From Lunularia cruciata (Eukaryota; Streptophyta; Marchantiopsida; Lunulariales; Lunulariaceae): DNA of 64,000 nt. A program made the position numbers and the translations under genes. The notes beneath the pieces were generated by a model that did no database searches, was not told the DNA's origin, and saw nothing but the letters and a program-made list of their open reading frames with translations. Positions 13,801-25,391 of this stretch are shown one piece after another. Positions within the stretch are counted from its first letter, which is position 1. Every line of letters starts with the position of its first letter. The stretch covers positions 26,366,517 to 26,430,516 of the forward strand of contig OX419755.1 in assembly GCA_948567375.1 (NCBI GenBank), read 5' to 3'.

Positions 13801-15138
13801 AACACTTGCACCTAAGTTGAGTCTGATAGTAACCGAAGTCACTTTGAGTAATATCACCTCTATGTTGAATGACGTAACATCATAATCTTTTATTAAATTT
13901 CAGAAAATAATATAGTAATTTTCTACAATATTTATTCCACAAAGAATCTTAAGATTCCCATATGGAATAAACCAGTAGTCGAAAACTTAAAGGAACAAAG
14001 ATCTCATTAAATACATACAATTAGACGAAGTTCGATTTCGCTGAGGTTTAGTTCATGAGGTTCGGTAGGAATTAAGAAAATCTAACGCAAATCTAAACTT
14101 AGCTGATGTTTATTCCAATAAATCCAGTTGAGATAAAAACTTCATTTTCATGGTAAAAAAGTTATCTTGACTCCTTAAAAGAGTGAAGCTTGACTTAAAT
14201 TCTTTTAGGTTATAAATAAAAGCTCTTGTTAATTTTTATGAGTATTTAACTCATCTACTCTTATTCAATTACAAATTAAAAGTCCAAAATATATAGATTA
14301 TTAAGACTACATATGGTTCTCGTATTCACATATTAATTTTATTCTTGAATCTCACACTTCATTCCTTAGTCAATGAATGTACAACCTACCCATTGATAAG
14401 AACTTAATAAAATAGAGATATGTATATAATCCAAGATTTAAAACTTTGACAAATATTACATCAATACACAACTTGACAACGACTTCCTTTGATTTATTTT
14501 TATTTCAATGATACCAACCACAACTATGGTTTTATTAAATTAGCTTAGCTAAGTAGAAGATTCAGACCCATAGAATAGAATGATCCTTCTCATTCCAAGT
14601 ATGCTTTGCAAAGCACTAAGATTATTCAAGTCTCTTTCTTTTTTTTACAATCATACTCACTCTCTCTCATTAAGAGAATTACTTTTCCTTCTTCCCTCTC
14701 TATCATTTAATCAAGCATTATGACCTTGATTCGTGAGCAAAATCTATATGATTGCTACAATTCACATTCCTTCTCCTTGCTACATTCAAGTAATCATTAA
14801 TTAATTTCATTAATGCAAGTTTCTTTTCTCCACCCTACCAACCATAGGTTTTTTTACATTCCTTTCTTTTAAACAGATATAGTCTTTTAAAGAGATATAG
14901 AGCTGAGGAAAGAAGATAAAAGAAATTTAACAAATATCAACTTGCATAATAGCAAAATTTTAGGGTCAAAATCTTGAAGTCCTAGATCTTTGACGACACT
15001 CCCTCATATTGTATAGGTTGCTTAGTGGCTTAATTAGGTGTAGAATTCTTGCCTCTATTAAGTCTATTAAGAGGTTGCAATTTTACATCAAGAAAATAAA
15101 ATTTGCTAAGATATAAAGTAGCTATATTGCATCTTATG
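10871..15138. other. Intergenic, AT-rich
   Basis: 10.9-11.8 kb is the upstream side of the amylase gene, with short ORFs on both strands and no recognised domain. 11.8-15.1 kb is strongly AT-rich with scattered stops. It holds a second CCGTAAA-rich block (12890-13730), a 15-base A run near 13410 and a small inverted repeat around ACAGGAAGT/ACTTCCTGT (about 13640-13660). No gene is supported. Confidence 0.5.
12890..13730. repeat. Second CCGTAAA-word-rich block
   Basis: This block contains repeated ACCCGTAAA, ACCGTAAATTTT, TTTTACGAGTA and GGTTTTAAT words, like 900-1330. The two blocks share vocabulary rather than a clean alignment, so they are either very old copies of one repeat or the same low-complexity class. 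Confidence 0.3.
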
Positions 15139-15519
15139 TGTTGTAATATATAGTTAGAAAATGAGTTAGTAGTCTAAGCTAAATATAACAAAAGGAAGTA
15201 GAACTAGCCTAAGAATTTGCTAGAAGCATCAAGAAAGCTTATGGGTAGAATATTCTAGAAGCATCCAAGAAGCTTCTAGGAACTTTCCAAAGGTAGAGTG
15301 ACTTGTATGCCAAGTAAATGGCTAGCTTAGCTTGTAGTCTAAGTAAGGTGACTCCTAGAAGGAACCTTGGGAAACTCCTTGGGAGTCTATACCCAAGTTA
15401 CCAATGAATACCCAACCCAATCTCAAACTAGGCATTTGAAGTTTCCCTCACTTGAGAGTCCCAATGTGATGTTCCACTCCAGTCTTCTATTTTTCTATTT
15501 TTTTCCTCAATCTTTTACA
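15139..15519 (+). repeat. 5' LTR of the chromovirus
   Basis: 381 bp beginning TGTTGTAATATATAG and ending TCTTTTACA. It aligns with 21654-22100, for example at AGGAAGTAGAACTAGC, GGGTAGAAT, CTAGCTTAGCTTG and CACTTGAGAGT. The TATA-like TATAAATACC of the 3' copy has decayed here to TGAATACCC, so this LTR has probably lost its promoter. Confidence 0.82.
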
Positions 15520-15520
15520 T

Positions 15521-15534
15521 TGGTAATTAGATGG
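15521..15534 (+). other. Degenerate primer-binding site
   Basis: TGGTAATTAGATGG begins two bases after the 5' LTR. It resembles the initiator-Met tRNA complement TGGTATCAGAGC once one inserted base and some changes are allowed. Position fits better than sequence. Confidence 0.45.
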
Positions 15535-16969
15535 ATGGAATCTATGGACCACCAAATCTATTTCCCCCAAATCATTCAGATTTTCATGTCCATGTACTAC
15601 CAAAGCATCATTTCATGCTTTGGGCAAAATTTTCTACACACGATTACTTTGTTTGATGAACCATTGATATTTCCAATTGTAACTTACAAGGAGGGGTAGA
15701 CATGTTGCATCTATGTATTGACTTAGATAATTGTAAGTAGGTAGTTTGATAGAGTAGTAGTTATGGTGGTGACACCTAAATTTATCATTATTCTATAGTA
15801 ATAAATTGAGAATCTTACTAGATCGTTGGAAGAGAGAGATCATCAATGACAAGAGCACATAGAAAGAGTAGCATTTCAAGAAAGAGAAGATCAAATTCAT
15901 CTTCCACAGCCAAAAGTATTTGAAGGCAAGAATCTCCAAGATATAGTGGAGAATTTTGTGTTTAATTACAAACATTATTTTGATACTGCATATCTTCAAG
16001 ATGAACAAAGATAAATTATGTTTGCTTCAAGCCAATTAGCTGGAATGGAAACACTATGGTAGCAACTCCGGGTGGAGCAAGCTCAATGGTAGTTTGCTGC
16101 ACCACTCTTGACATGGAAAGAATTTGAGAGTGCAATAGTTGAGATTCCAAGTGGTAAATTAGCATTTAGCATTAGCAATTAGCAAGTAGCATGAGATGGA
16201 TTGGCCAAGTTGAAGCAGATTGGTTTTATGAGGGCTATATCACTCTGTTCCAAAACACCATAGTGTAAATTCTTGAGATGTTAAAAGGTGAAGCTATGGA
16301 TTGATTTGTGAGGGGCTTGACATCATGCATCAAATTAGAAATGACCATGCAGGAGCCCAAACACTTAGAAGAAACCATGTAGTTAGTTGAGAGCTTTAAT
16401 TCCTTAGTTGTCACAACTTGGTGTTGAGTTAGACCTCCACAACCTTACAAATACATCACATATGGTAGGAGAGCCAGAACCAATGGAGATTGGTGCCATC
16501 TAACAAAGACTACTTGGCACTACAAAAAGTAGAGAACAATTACAAAACTTTATGGTTGCTTTTATTATCACCAAATAGGACATCCCATTGCCAAATGTCC
16601 AACTAGGAATCGACTGAAAGCTGGCTTATCTCTCACTCAAGATGAAACTCTAATGGCTACTATGGTAGCGCACCATAGACTAAGAAAATAAGGAACCCTA
16701 ACTCCATCATACTCCTCCAAGGCTAGAACTCCAATGTACTTGCCAAGACTCAAGACATAGCTCACTAGAGAACTTAGTGAGAGAGATAGTTGCAAAGTAA
16801 AGGATGATGAGTACCTCCTCACCTCTAGCTTATATGCTTGTGAAAAATTTACACACCAAAATTATAGATAACTTGAGTAACTCAAGTTACTAGGCCAAAA
16901 GTCAAACAAAGTCTAGAATCTAAAAGAATATCCAAGCACATGAGAATAATCCCATGAGTAGGTGGTTTT

Positions 16970-17340
16970 ATCCTCACCTACCAAAATAAGTCAATGATTC
17001 TTTCACATGGGCTATTCTTGGACTATAGAAAAATTCACACCAACTAGACATGTGTGCCCAATAGTTATTAACTCTTTCCTCAAAGCCAAATAACTAAGAG
17101 TAATACCAAGTCAATACACTACAAGGTAAAATAGTGATGCTCACTCTTTCTCCTTCCTCTGGAATATGGTCACATTTATCTTAGCTAGGACCAACTCAAG
17201 CTAATCATGACTAATGTAGAAGTTTGGCTAAATTCTATATACATTATATTTCTCAACTATTTTCAATACCAAACTTAATATCCCTATAGAGTATACATGC
17301 ACCAATGAACGTTACAAGACAACCTCAACCCATTTCTCAA
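16970..17340. repeat. Segment shared with the copia element at 48900-49260
   Basis: Blocks such as TTCACATGGGCTATTCTTGGA, CTCTTTCCTCAAAGCCAAA and GCTAATCATGACTAATGTAGA occur here and at 48940-49160 in the same order and orientation. Here the block sits inside the gypsy gag-protease interval, antisense to its usual copia reading direction. It is probably a copia fragment inserted in the gypsy element. Confidence 0.6.
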
Positions 17341-17699
17341 ATGGAGTTCCTAGAACATGAATATTAAAGAAACAAAGAATTCCAATAGGAGATATTGAGC
17401 CATTTTCTTCAAACTTGATTTGTTCCAATGGGATTGAAGGCTTGACCTTTGCAAGTTTGATATATTTGCAAGGTATGATATCTAGTTGTTGCTATAAGAT
17501 TTTGGTTGATTATGTAAGTTTGAGAATTGCATGTTTATTCAATTAGCAAAGGAATTACGTATTTTTATCTAGCCAATATGTAGTAGCAGATTAATGAGGG
17601 TGGATTGTAGTAGTATAAGATAGAAACATACAAGATTGGAATTCTTAAAAACTCACATGTCTCAAAGGACAATTATGTCTTTATTATATAGTAAGGAAG

Positions 17700-17960
17700 A
17701 TTCACTCTAAGGGAGCTAAACCATGAGCTTAGATAAATAGATTTGTGATTTGTCAATTCTAGTTCCATTTGGTTGGTCAAACTTGTTTGACCAAAGAGAA
17801 TATTTTGGGAATCTTAATATAAGAAGCTCAAAATAGCATGGAAGAGGTATTTTTGAAAAGATCTTGACAAGAAAAACCAAGAAAGGGAAAAAAGCAACAC
17901 CTTGTTCTCCAAGAGGGAGAGAAGAGTCCATTTTTGAGGCCTAATTCTTTTGTTTAGGCT
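17700..17960. repeat. Segment repeated inverted at 44740-44945
   Basis: GGTTGGTCAAACTTGTTTGACCAAAG and TTTTTGAGGCCTAATTC appear here, and their reverse complements appear inside the LTR-like insert at 44740-44945, in reversed order. This shows one further repeat family carried in opposite orientation by two different hosts. Confidence 0.5.
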
Positions 17961-18139
17961 CCTAAAATTGGCTATGAAGCTATCAATGAGTTTTTGGTAT
18001 ATTTTTTACCTCTACCCTATTAGTGGAAGTCCTCTTTCAGTGATTCCTCTATCTTATCTCCTTTGAAAATCATATATAACATCTCTAAAGATATTACCAA
18101 GCTAATTTCACCTTGAGATACTTAGTGGTATTACACGGA

Positions 18140-18232
18140 AAAAAGGCAACCACGTAGGAAAAATGAAGGATGGGAAGACCACATCAAGCCGTACAAGGGA
18201 GAGCAAAAAAGGTAACATGGGGCTAAGCTCCA
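18140..18232 (-). mobile_element. 93 bp LINE-tail mini-insert with TSD
   Basis: The insert carries AAGGATGGGAAGACC, GCCGTACAAGGG and GGGGCTAAGC, the 3' tail of the LINE family in minus orientation. It is flanked by TAGTGGTATTACACGGA (18123-18139) and TAGTGGTATTCCACGGA (18233-18249), a 17 bp target-site duplication with one mismatch. It lies inside the gypsy element, so it is younger than that insertion. Confidence 0.8.
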
Positions 18233-21041
18233 TAGTGGTATTCCACGGATGGTAGAAGAGTATTTTGCATTATTTACTTTACATTCTATTCCATTCAATT
18301 CAAGATTGGGAAGGAGTATTCAAAGTTTATGAGGTTTGTAGTAGCTCTCCTACACTATGATCTTATTTTAGGTCTACTTTGGTTTGAATGCTATAAGGTT
18401 CAACTTGATTGGAACCAATAATAAATTCAAGTATAGTACCATGTAAAAATTATCAATTAGGTGATTTGGCACCTTTGAGTAAGACATCTAAGAATAGTCA
18501 GTCCTAAGATGGGAAGTTTGTTATTATTGTAGCTATAGAGCAAGCTTTGGAAAAATATATTCCTTTTTTATTGTGTGGATTAAGCCAATTGTGCAAGGAG
18601 AATTTGATGAGGGTAAGCAACCTCAAAAAGCCAGAGCTGATCAGATTTTTTTAATGTATTTGTTTAGATGATCTTCCAAAAGGATTACCTTCTGATTGAG
18701 GTATGCTCTTCAAGATCAAGGCTATTTCCAAGTAGTACTCTTGTGAGTAGACAAATCTATAAGCTCACTAAAAGAGCTATAAGAGCTTTGAACAACACTA
18801 ACCAAGTTGTTGGAGAAGGATTTCATATGACATAGTACATCTGCTTGGGGAGCACCAATACTCTTTGTAACAGAGAGGGATAAAGGATTTTGATTTTGTA
18901 TTGACTGTTGTGGCCTTAATAAACAAACCATGAGGAATGTGTACCCCTTACTTTGAATTGATGACTTGTTGGATCAATTTAATGGAGCATGATACTTCTT
19001 AAAGTTGGGTCTTCAAAGCAATGCTTAGTAGATTCTCATTGATAGGAAGGATGTGCAAAAGATAACCTTTTGCACAAGGTATAGATATTTAAGTGGAGAG
19101 TTTTACCTTTTAGGCTCACTAATGCTCAGACAATTTTCTTGTCTCAAATGTATTGGGTGTTAGATGGGCTATTAGATTGATAAATGGTGTGATCTTGGAT
19201 GAAATTGCAATCTACAACAAGACAAAGATAGAACACAAGAATCATATACCAAAAGTCCTAAGACTACTATGCCAATGGAACTTCCATTGCAAGAAGTCAA
19301 AGTGTACCTTTTGGTATAGAGAAGTTACCTTCTTGGATCATAAGGTCTCATTAGAAAGGATCAAGATGGAAGAGGAGAAAAGCAAAGCCATTACCAATTG
19401 GCCTACTCCCAAGGATGTCACAAAAGTGCAAGCATTTAATGGATTGGTAAGTTTTTACAAACAATTCATCTACTATTATGCTTATTTGATCGCTCTATTG
19501 ACCAATCTCTTAGGGAAGACATTAAGCTTTTAGTGGATCACTGAGCATGAAGAAGCTTTGAAGAAATTAAAGCACATGGTGTCTTAATGACCCATCCTCC
19601 AATCATATGATCCTCAACTATCTTGTGTGGTTGATTTTGATATTTCTAACTTTGCTAGTGGAGTTGTGTTATAATAAGAATTTCTAAATGGATTATATTC
19701 TATTGCCTTTGTGTCTTGCTAATTAAACACCACAAAAAAGAATTACTCTGTTTGGAATCAAGAACAACTAGCAATGATATATGCCATAAAGATATGGAGA
19801 CATTATCTCTTGGGGAAACAAGTGATACTATAAACCAATCATAAATCTTTGTTGTAGACCTCACATTTATAGCATATTAAGAGTTGATATCATTGATGGA
19901 AGGAACAATTACTATTGTTTGACATCAAGCTTGAGTACAAACTTGACAGATTCCATGTCATCCTTGATGCTCTATCATGATGATATGATTTGAAGACTCT
20001 TCCTCAATCTCTCATAATAATAATAATTATTACAACAATGTTTGTTGACTCAAAAGTCAAAATTGAGTTTAGGACTAATTTACAACAAGACCGCTTCTTT
20101 CAATTTATACAAGGTTGTCTTGTAGCACATGATAAGGAATACAATACTTTCTCCTTCAAGGAAGGTATTCTATTCTATAAGAAGTGGATTTATATTCCAT
20201 GCTAGGGTGATCTATAACTTGTATGACTTCAAGAGTCCCATAATTTACCAATCATTGGTCACATGGGTATGGATAAGACTTTGAGTATCCTACAATGTTA
20301 GTAGTGGTGACCTAACATAACACTAGATGTTTGAGAGTTTGTATGATCTTGTGAGAGTTCCTAGTAAAAATAAACCAATAACCAAAAGTTGAGTGGCCTT
20401 TTTCAACCACTACCTATTCCATCTATTTTTTGGTAACATGTAAATTTTAGACCTCATCACTTCATTATAAAGGACAAACTTGGTCATACAACCATCATAT
20501 TGTTTGTTGATAAGCTCAACCAACTTTTTCATTTTGCACCTACCATTGGATACATTGGATAAATTGATGCTCCAACATTGGCATAGATCTACTTTGACAC
20601 CATCTTCAAGCACCATGGGATGCCAAGGATTCTCATCTTTGATCAAGATCCTTGCTTTACTACTAAATTTTGGCAAGTATTTTTTAAACTCCTTGGTACC
20701 AAGCTTGCATTATCTATAGCTTATCCTCATCAAATTGATGGACAAAAAGAAAGGAGCAAATCACACTTTGGAAGAGATGCTACATGCATTTGTCAATGGT
20801 CACCACACTAATTGGGATACTTGTCTCATAGCTATCAATTTTGCCTACAATAATTCCAAGAAGGCAAGCATCTACTTTTCTCCCTTCTACCTTAATTATA
20901 AGCAAGATCCACTTGTTCCAAATTCTTCTTTCTCCTCCACCATCTCAGGTCCCACATACTTCTACCTCCTTGTCCAAGTTATCTAAATTCTTACACATAG
21001 CCAAGTCTCATCTTATTATTGCTCAAAATTGGCAAAAGAAA

Positions 21042-21211
21042 TATGTTGATAAACATCATCGTGATCTTACCTATCAACTAGGTGATAAGGTAATGCTTTC
21101 TACCAATGACCTTCCTCTCTTACCTATATGTTGATAAACATCATCGTGATCTTACCTATCAACTAGGTGATAAGGTAATGCTTTCTACCAATGACCTGCC
21201 TCTCTTACCTG
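21042..21211 (+). repeat. 85 bp tandem duplication
   Basis: Two adjacent 85 bp units, almost identical, begin TATGTTGATAAACATCATCG at 21042 and 21127. They duplicate the integrase C-terminal segment of the chromovirus. The near-identity says the duplication is younger than most of the element's decay. Confidence 0.9.
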
Positions 21212-21653
21212 ATACCAAAGTCCATAAAATTGCTCCCAATTGGATAGGTTAATTTATAATACTTAGATCATTACTTAGAATACTTAGATCATTTTTCCCA
21301 TTGCCTATCAACTTGCTCTTCATAATCATATGCAGATCCATCTTGTCTTCCATGTTTCAAGGTTAAAACCCTCTTGTTTCCAACCCATCTTCCTTTCCAC
21401 TTGTATCTAACCTCCTCCTCTTCCCATCCCTATCAAAAATCATGAGGAATATAAAGTTGATTGCATCCTTGCATGTCGTGATATCCAATATAATCACCAA
21501 CAACACATTGAATATAAGGTCCTTTGGAAAGGGTATCCCCTTCATGATGCTACATGGGAGCCTCTTTCTCATCTTCACAATGTACAAACAACCCTACAAG
21601 GGTTTGAAGGTTTGATGGCGACAAGGACATCACCAATTAGCAGTAAGGGAATG

Positions 21654-22100
21654 TGTAATAATATGGAGTTAGGAAACAAGTTAGCAGAAGCTAATGAATT
21701 AGTAGTTTAAACTAAATATAGCAAAAGGAAGTAGAACTAGCTTAGGGATGTGCTATGAGCATTGAGAAAGCTGGTGGGTAGAATGTTTTAGAAGCATCCA
21801 TGAAGATTCTTGGTGAGAAGCTTTTAGTAACTTTCCAAGGGTAGAGTATCCTATACATCAAGCTGATGGTTAGCTTAGCTTGTATGCCAAATAAACGATT
21901 AGCTTAGCTTGCAATCTAAATAAAGTTGCTCCTAAAAGTAACCTTCCTTGGAAACTAATTGTGAGTCTTGTACCAAAGTTACCTATAAATACCCGAGCCA
22001 AGCTCGAGCTAGGCATGTGGATTTTCCTTCACTTGAGAGTTCAAATGTGATATTCCACTCCGGACTTCCATTTTTCTATTTCTTTCCTTTGTCTTTTACA
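21654..22100 (+). repeat. 3' LTR of the chromovirus
   Basis: 447 bp from TGTAATAATATGGAG to GTCTTTTACA. It is preceded by a short purine run (AAGGGAA) in the polypurine-tract position. It keeps a TATA-like CTATAAATACCC about 110 bp before its end. It aligns over its length with 15139-15519 and with both ends of the insert at 44164-45301. Confidence 0.82.
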
Positions 22101-23813
22101 ATATGGTTATACTAGCGACCCATTTGCAAATGGTAAGTAAAGTGAGAAATGTGACCATGTAAGATAATAAGAAGGATGGGAAGACCCCATCAAGCTGTAC
22201 AAGGAAAAGTCATAAGTTGTAAAAATGACACAAAGCCTCAATGGTACTTAAAGTTGCGTTTATAGTGTTTATCATTATTAATTGTAAGTGATAATGATGC
22301 ACATGTCGTATTCATGTACATGGTCTTTCATTTTATGTGAAAAAAGAAGCAGAAGAATCATTTGATGAAACATTCTCAACCGATATGTCATTTTTGAGAC
22401 TTGCAAAAAATCATCAGGTGTAAAATCATTGGTGATAGTATCGGTGAACATCAAAAGGTTTGAAGTGTTAGTAATATTGATTTATCAACCTTGGTCTAGT
22501 CCTCATATGTAATAACATCGGCTTCGTGAGTGTTCTGCTATATCATTTATACATACGAACCGTATAATATTCAAGTGATTGAATTGCATATTCTACCTCC
22601 TTTTCTCAATCGTCCTATTTCACTTGTCTCTAGAGTTCTTATGATCGACTAAATGTATGCTTTATCGAAGCGTATGAAAAATATATTTTTTGAATAAAAT
22701 CTGTAAGCTACCATCGGTTTCAAAACATCCTAATAGGTACTCTGAAACATCCTAATAGGTACTCTGAACTTAGAATTGACGGTTCATAAAACATGTTTTC
22801 ATTTTGCACAATAAAAACGTATAGTATGCTCCAAAGAAGTCTCCTTAATTAGTCTCAACGGAGACAAATTGAGGATATCTGCCAGCATACATATATACAT
22901 AAAATTATTATGTATTTCTTTTTATCCTCAAAAATATCTAAACTTTTGTGACAAATTAGTAGAGAGACTGTTTGCGCACTACTACATGATAGTTTTGCAT
23001 GTAATTGCCTAATAAATTTTTAATACCTAAATTATTATTTTTTGTAACAAGGCAATAGAACATATGTCGTAGAGATGTCGTTATGAAAAGATATGCATGA
23101 GAATTGAAATTTTTGAATAAATATAAGACAAAATTTGGTGGTGAAAATAATTGATATTTAATTAGAAAGCAATAAAATAATATTTACAAGACGATACATA
23201 ATATTCATTGCACATTTGACATGGTATGTGAATCCAATATTGCAACTACTTCACCAAATACATAGAATTTACATTTAGAATGCCCATAAATATACATAAA
23301 ATTATGTATCTCTAAAACTATTACAACATATGAGTTATTGTGTTTGAATGCTTAGAGTAATGCATAAATTTAACTTCTTATTAACATTCACAGTTAAGAT
23401 CTTTTATTTTTAGTTTAATATTTAGAACTATAAAGTCAGGGTTTGAAAGATATTTATTATAGCAATCATCGACTTTAAAGACCATCAGGTAGGTAGGAAT
23501 ATTTCACTAGTAATAAATTATTTTTAACTTTATTGAAATGTAATTACCTTTTAGTTTAGATCACCAGTTAAATAAGAATATTTTCACTAAAAATTCTCCA
23601 ACTTTCTTTTATTAAAATTCAGTACTGAAACTGAAACGGGATTACCTTTATTCTAACCTAAACTTCCCATCGTAACACAAACCCTTAATACCTTGCAAGA
23701 TATATTATTTCTGAAGTCACGACTCCAATCTTGACACAAAAATATGAAACGTTAAACACCAAGGAGTACGATTAAGTCTTTCTCTCATCATGGGACACCC
23801 TACAGTCTGGTTG
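22101..23813. other. AT-rich intergenic DNA
   Basis: Apart from the 96 bp LINE-tail insert, only AT-rich sequence with frequent stops is seen. A short tandem duplication of ACATCCTAATAGGTACTCTGA lies near 22725-22770. No gene is supported. Confidence 0.5.
22144..22239 (-). mobile_element. 96 bp LINE-tail mini-insert with TSD
   Basis: It contains the perfect GATGGG-AAGAC-CCCATC hairpin (22175-22191) and AAGCTGTACAAGG. AATGGTAAGTAAAGT (22129-22143) and AATGGTACTTAAAGT (22240-22254) flank it, a 15 bp duplication with 13 matches. Its length is close to the 93 bp insert at 18140. Confidence 0.7.
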
Positions 23814-23845
23814 ACAAGTTTAGGGTCTTTGCTTATGTATAAGTC

Positions 23846-23902
23846 TAAAGAAAAAGGCGCCACTTAGGAAACACAAAGGATGGGAAGACCCCATCAAGCC
23901 GT
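23846..23902 (-). mobile_element. 57 bp LINE-tail mini-insert with TSD
   Basis: The insert carries the hairpin GATGGGAAGACCCCATC (23879-23895) and little else. It is flanked by two 32 bp copies of the target (23814-23845 and 23903-23934), beginning ACAAGTTTAGG and ending TATAAGTC, with about 27 of 32 positions identical. Confidence 0.7.
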
Positions 23903-23934
23903 ACAAGTTTAGGATCTCTACTTGTATATAAGTC

Positions 23935-25031
23935 AGAAGCAGGCTACCGTGTAGAAGAAACGAAGGATGGGAAGACCCCGTCAAGCCTTACAAGAGAGAG
24001 ACAAAAGAGGTGATATGCGGCTAAGCCCCAATAGAGTCTATATGAGAAATCTACCCTACCGCACCTAAGATATCCGAGCTATGCAAGTCGTACGGTCTAC
24101 ACACAACTGGACCATGTGAAGAAACATCACCTAATGTGATTGCTCTCCTATGGATTGCACCAGCCACTGCCCTTGGCAAAGCAATGTACATACACTGTCT
24201 AAAATAAGCTACAAAGTATGAGAGTGAGAGTGGTACCCCTGACTCCTAACATGATAAGCTCTCCCGCACTCCCTAACAAATGTGTCAAATGCCATGTCCA
24301 TTGCTCCATATAACTCCAAGGCTAGAGGAACAAAGAGGTGACCTCGTTGTATGCCCCTATACTTGGAGACCTTGTGACCTGCTGCTGCACTCGCCGCCCA
24401 TCCAAGGGGATGGGTAATCACTCCTTCCAAAATTGTATCCCATATAGGGTCCGTAACCACAACATCCGCTATTGTCACTTGATCATTTGGGACCAAGTAT
24501 AAGTCTACCCTGACACGTGCAAAGCATACAAACGCTCCTTCCAAGCCAAGTATCCACTCTCTCGTGCCATAGCAAACACTATGTCCCTAATGACATCATG
24601 GGTAGCTATCCTCTGTCCTCCAAAAGGACATCGTGTCATGTATACCGTTGCTACCTCTAGTGTAGAACCACACTCACAAGTGAGTAATGAAGATGCAGAT
24701 GGGTGGACCAAACCTAGGCGAAACCTCATCGCGATAGAGAAAGTAGCTGGTGCGAGTTGAAATGCCCTAATGCACAGTCGAGCGAAGATCCAAGAGCCTG
24801 GACCCTTGCCGGAGCAAGAGCGAAGACGTGCTCTAGTAACATGAAGAATGGACGAGTCAACTAAGAGAGAATGTAACATATGTTCACCGTGTCGCTCCAT
24901 CAAAGAAAACTGTAAACCTCTAGTACAATCTGACGAGAATGAAACATAAGGTGTAAAATCCTCTCGGGCCGTGGTGATAGACCATCTCACTTATATATAA
25001 ATTTTCGTGGCCATGGGGATAGACTATCTCA
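23935..25031 (-). mobile_element. 5'-truncated LINE copy A
   Basis: This minus-strand copy keeps the C-terminal nuclease region and the 3' tail with its hairpin (23966-23982) but lacks the reverse transcriptase, as expected of 5'-truncated target-primed insertion. CTTGTATATAAGTC (23921-23934) and CTTATATATAAATC (25032-25045) flank it and match at 12 of 14. A duplication of about 50 bp around CTCACTTATATATAAAT lies at the 5' end (24985-25045). The insertion ends about 350 bp before the start codon of the ropporin-like gene and could affect its promoter. Confidence 0.75.
24209..24990 (-). pseudogene. LINE C-terminal Cys/His and restriction-like nuclease region
   Basis: Two overlapping reading frames join by one frameshift near 24520. 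The first has a cysteine/histidine block (CECGSTLEVA, RCPFGGQRIATHDVIRD) and ends WKERLYALHVSG. The second continues RVDLYLVPNDQVTIADVVVTDP. The order Cys-x-Cys, His/Cys, R-x-x-H-D, Glu, R-x-D-L, A-D-V-x-V-T-x-P fits the restriction-like endonuclease of R2-type non-LTR elements (their R/KPDL and DVTVT blocks). This is my assignment from motif order, not a search result. A related but more decayed copy lies at 49804-50450. Confidence 0.65.
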
Positions 25032-25391
25032 CTTATATATAAATCCGGGCACAGGGAAAAGTTAAAAGTTTACCTCGAAAAGACCCTACTTTGTAATCCT
25101 TCGTGTTTTCTTTTGTAATCTAAGTCCGAAAGGTCGTATTGACGTTGAAGTGTAGAAGTTAGACGATGAAGCTATTCAGGTTGATTCAGACTGTACTCAC
25201 GAGCTTCATTTGAACGAAGAACGCCTGTGGAGATGAGCATTGATTTCCTCGGCTTTAGGTCAGGGTTCATTCGATGTTTGGGGGCACATGGATTGATCGA
25301 TCGATTGAGCATCAGAATTTTAAGCGGTGAGAATGATCTCAGTCGATTAGACTACGGTAATTGAAATTGAAGAAACCCGACGTGTAGCGAG

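Larger units (their letters stand above)
15830..21600 (+). pseudogene. Ty3/gypsy gag-pol relic with chromodomain
   Basis: Reading across stops and frameshifts shows the following. Gag at about 15830-16600 has a zinc knuckle at 16557-16598 (C-x2-Y-x4-H-x4-C, second cysteine changed to tyrosine). Protease tail DLILGLLWF lies near 18360. Reverse transcriptase at about 18835-19520 has WGAPILFV and a broken catalytic motif (ILDE where YLDD is expected), then VTFLDHKVS and the TNWPTPKDVTKVQAF block. RNase H is at about 19540-19980. Integrase at about 20220-21000 has GHMGMDKTL and FDQDPCFTTKFWQ. A chromodomain sits at about 21430-21590 (EYKVLWKGYPLHDATWEPLS). An 85 bp tandem duplication (21042-21126, 21127-21211) breaks the integrase C-terminus. 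It encodes no working protein. Confidence 0.85.
15139..22100 (+). mobile_element. Ty3/gypsy chromovirus LTR retrotransposon, defective
   Basis: This is a full-length but dead element of about 7.0 kb. Two diverged LTRs (15139-15519 and 21654-22100) begin TGT and end TTTTACA. Flanking pentamers TTATG and ATATG match at 4 of 5 positions, as expected of an old target-site duplication. Gag with a zinc knuckle, protease, reverse transcriptase, RNase H, integrase and a C-terminal chromodomain follow in Ty3/gypsy order, so it is a chromovirus. Many stops and frameshifts break every domain. It has taken further insertions: a 93 bp LINE-tail insert (18140-18232), a copia-related segment (about 16970-17340) and a segment inverted relative to 44740-44945. 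Confidence 0.88.
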
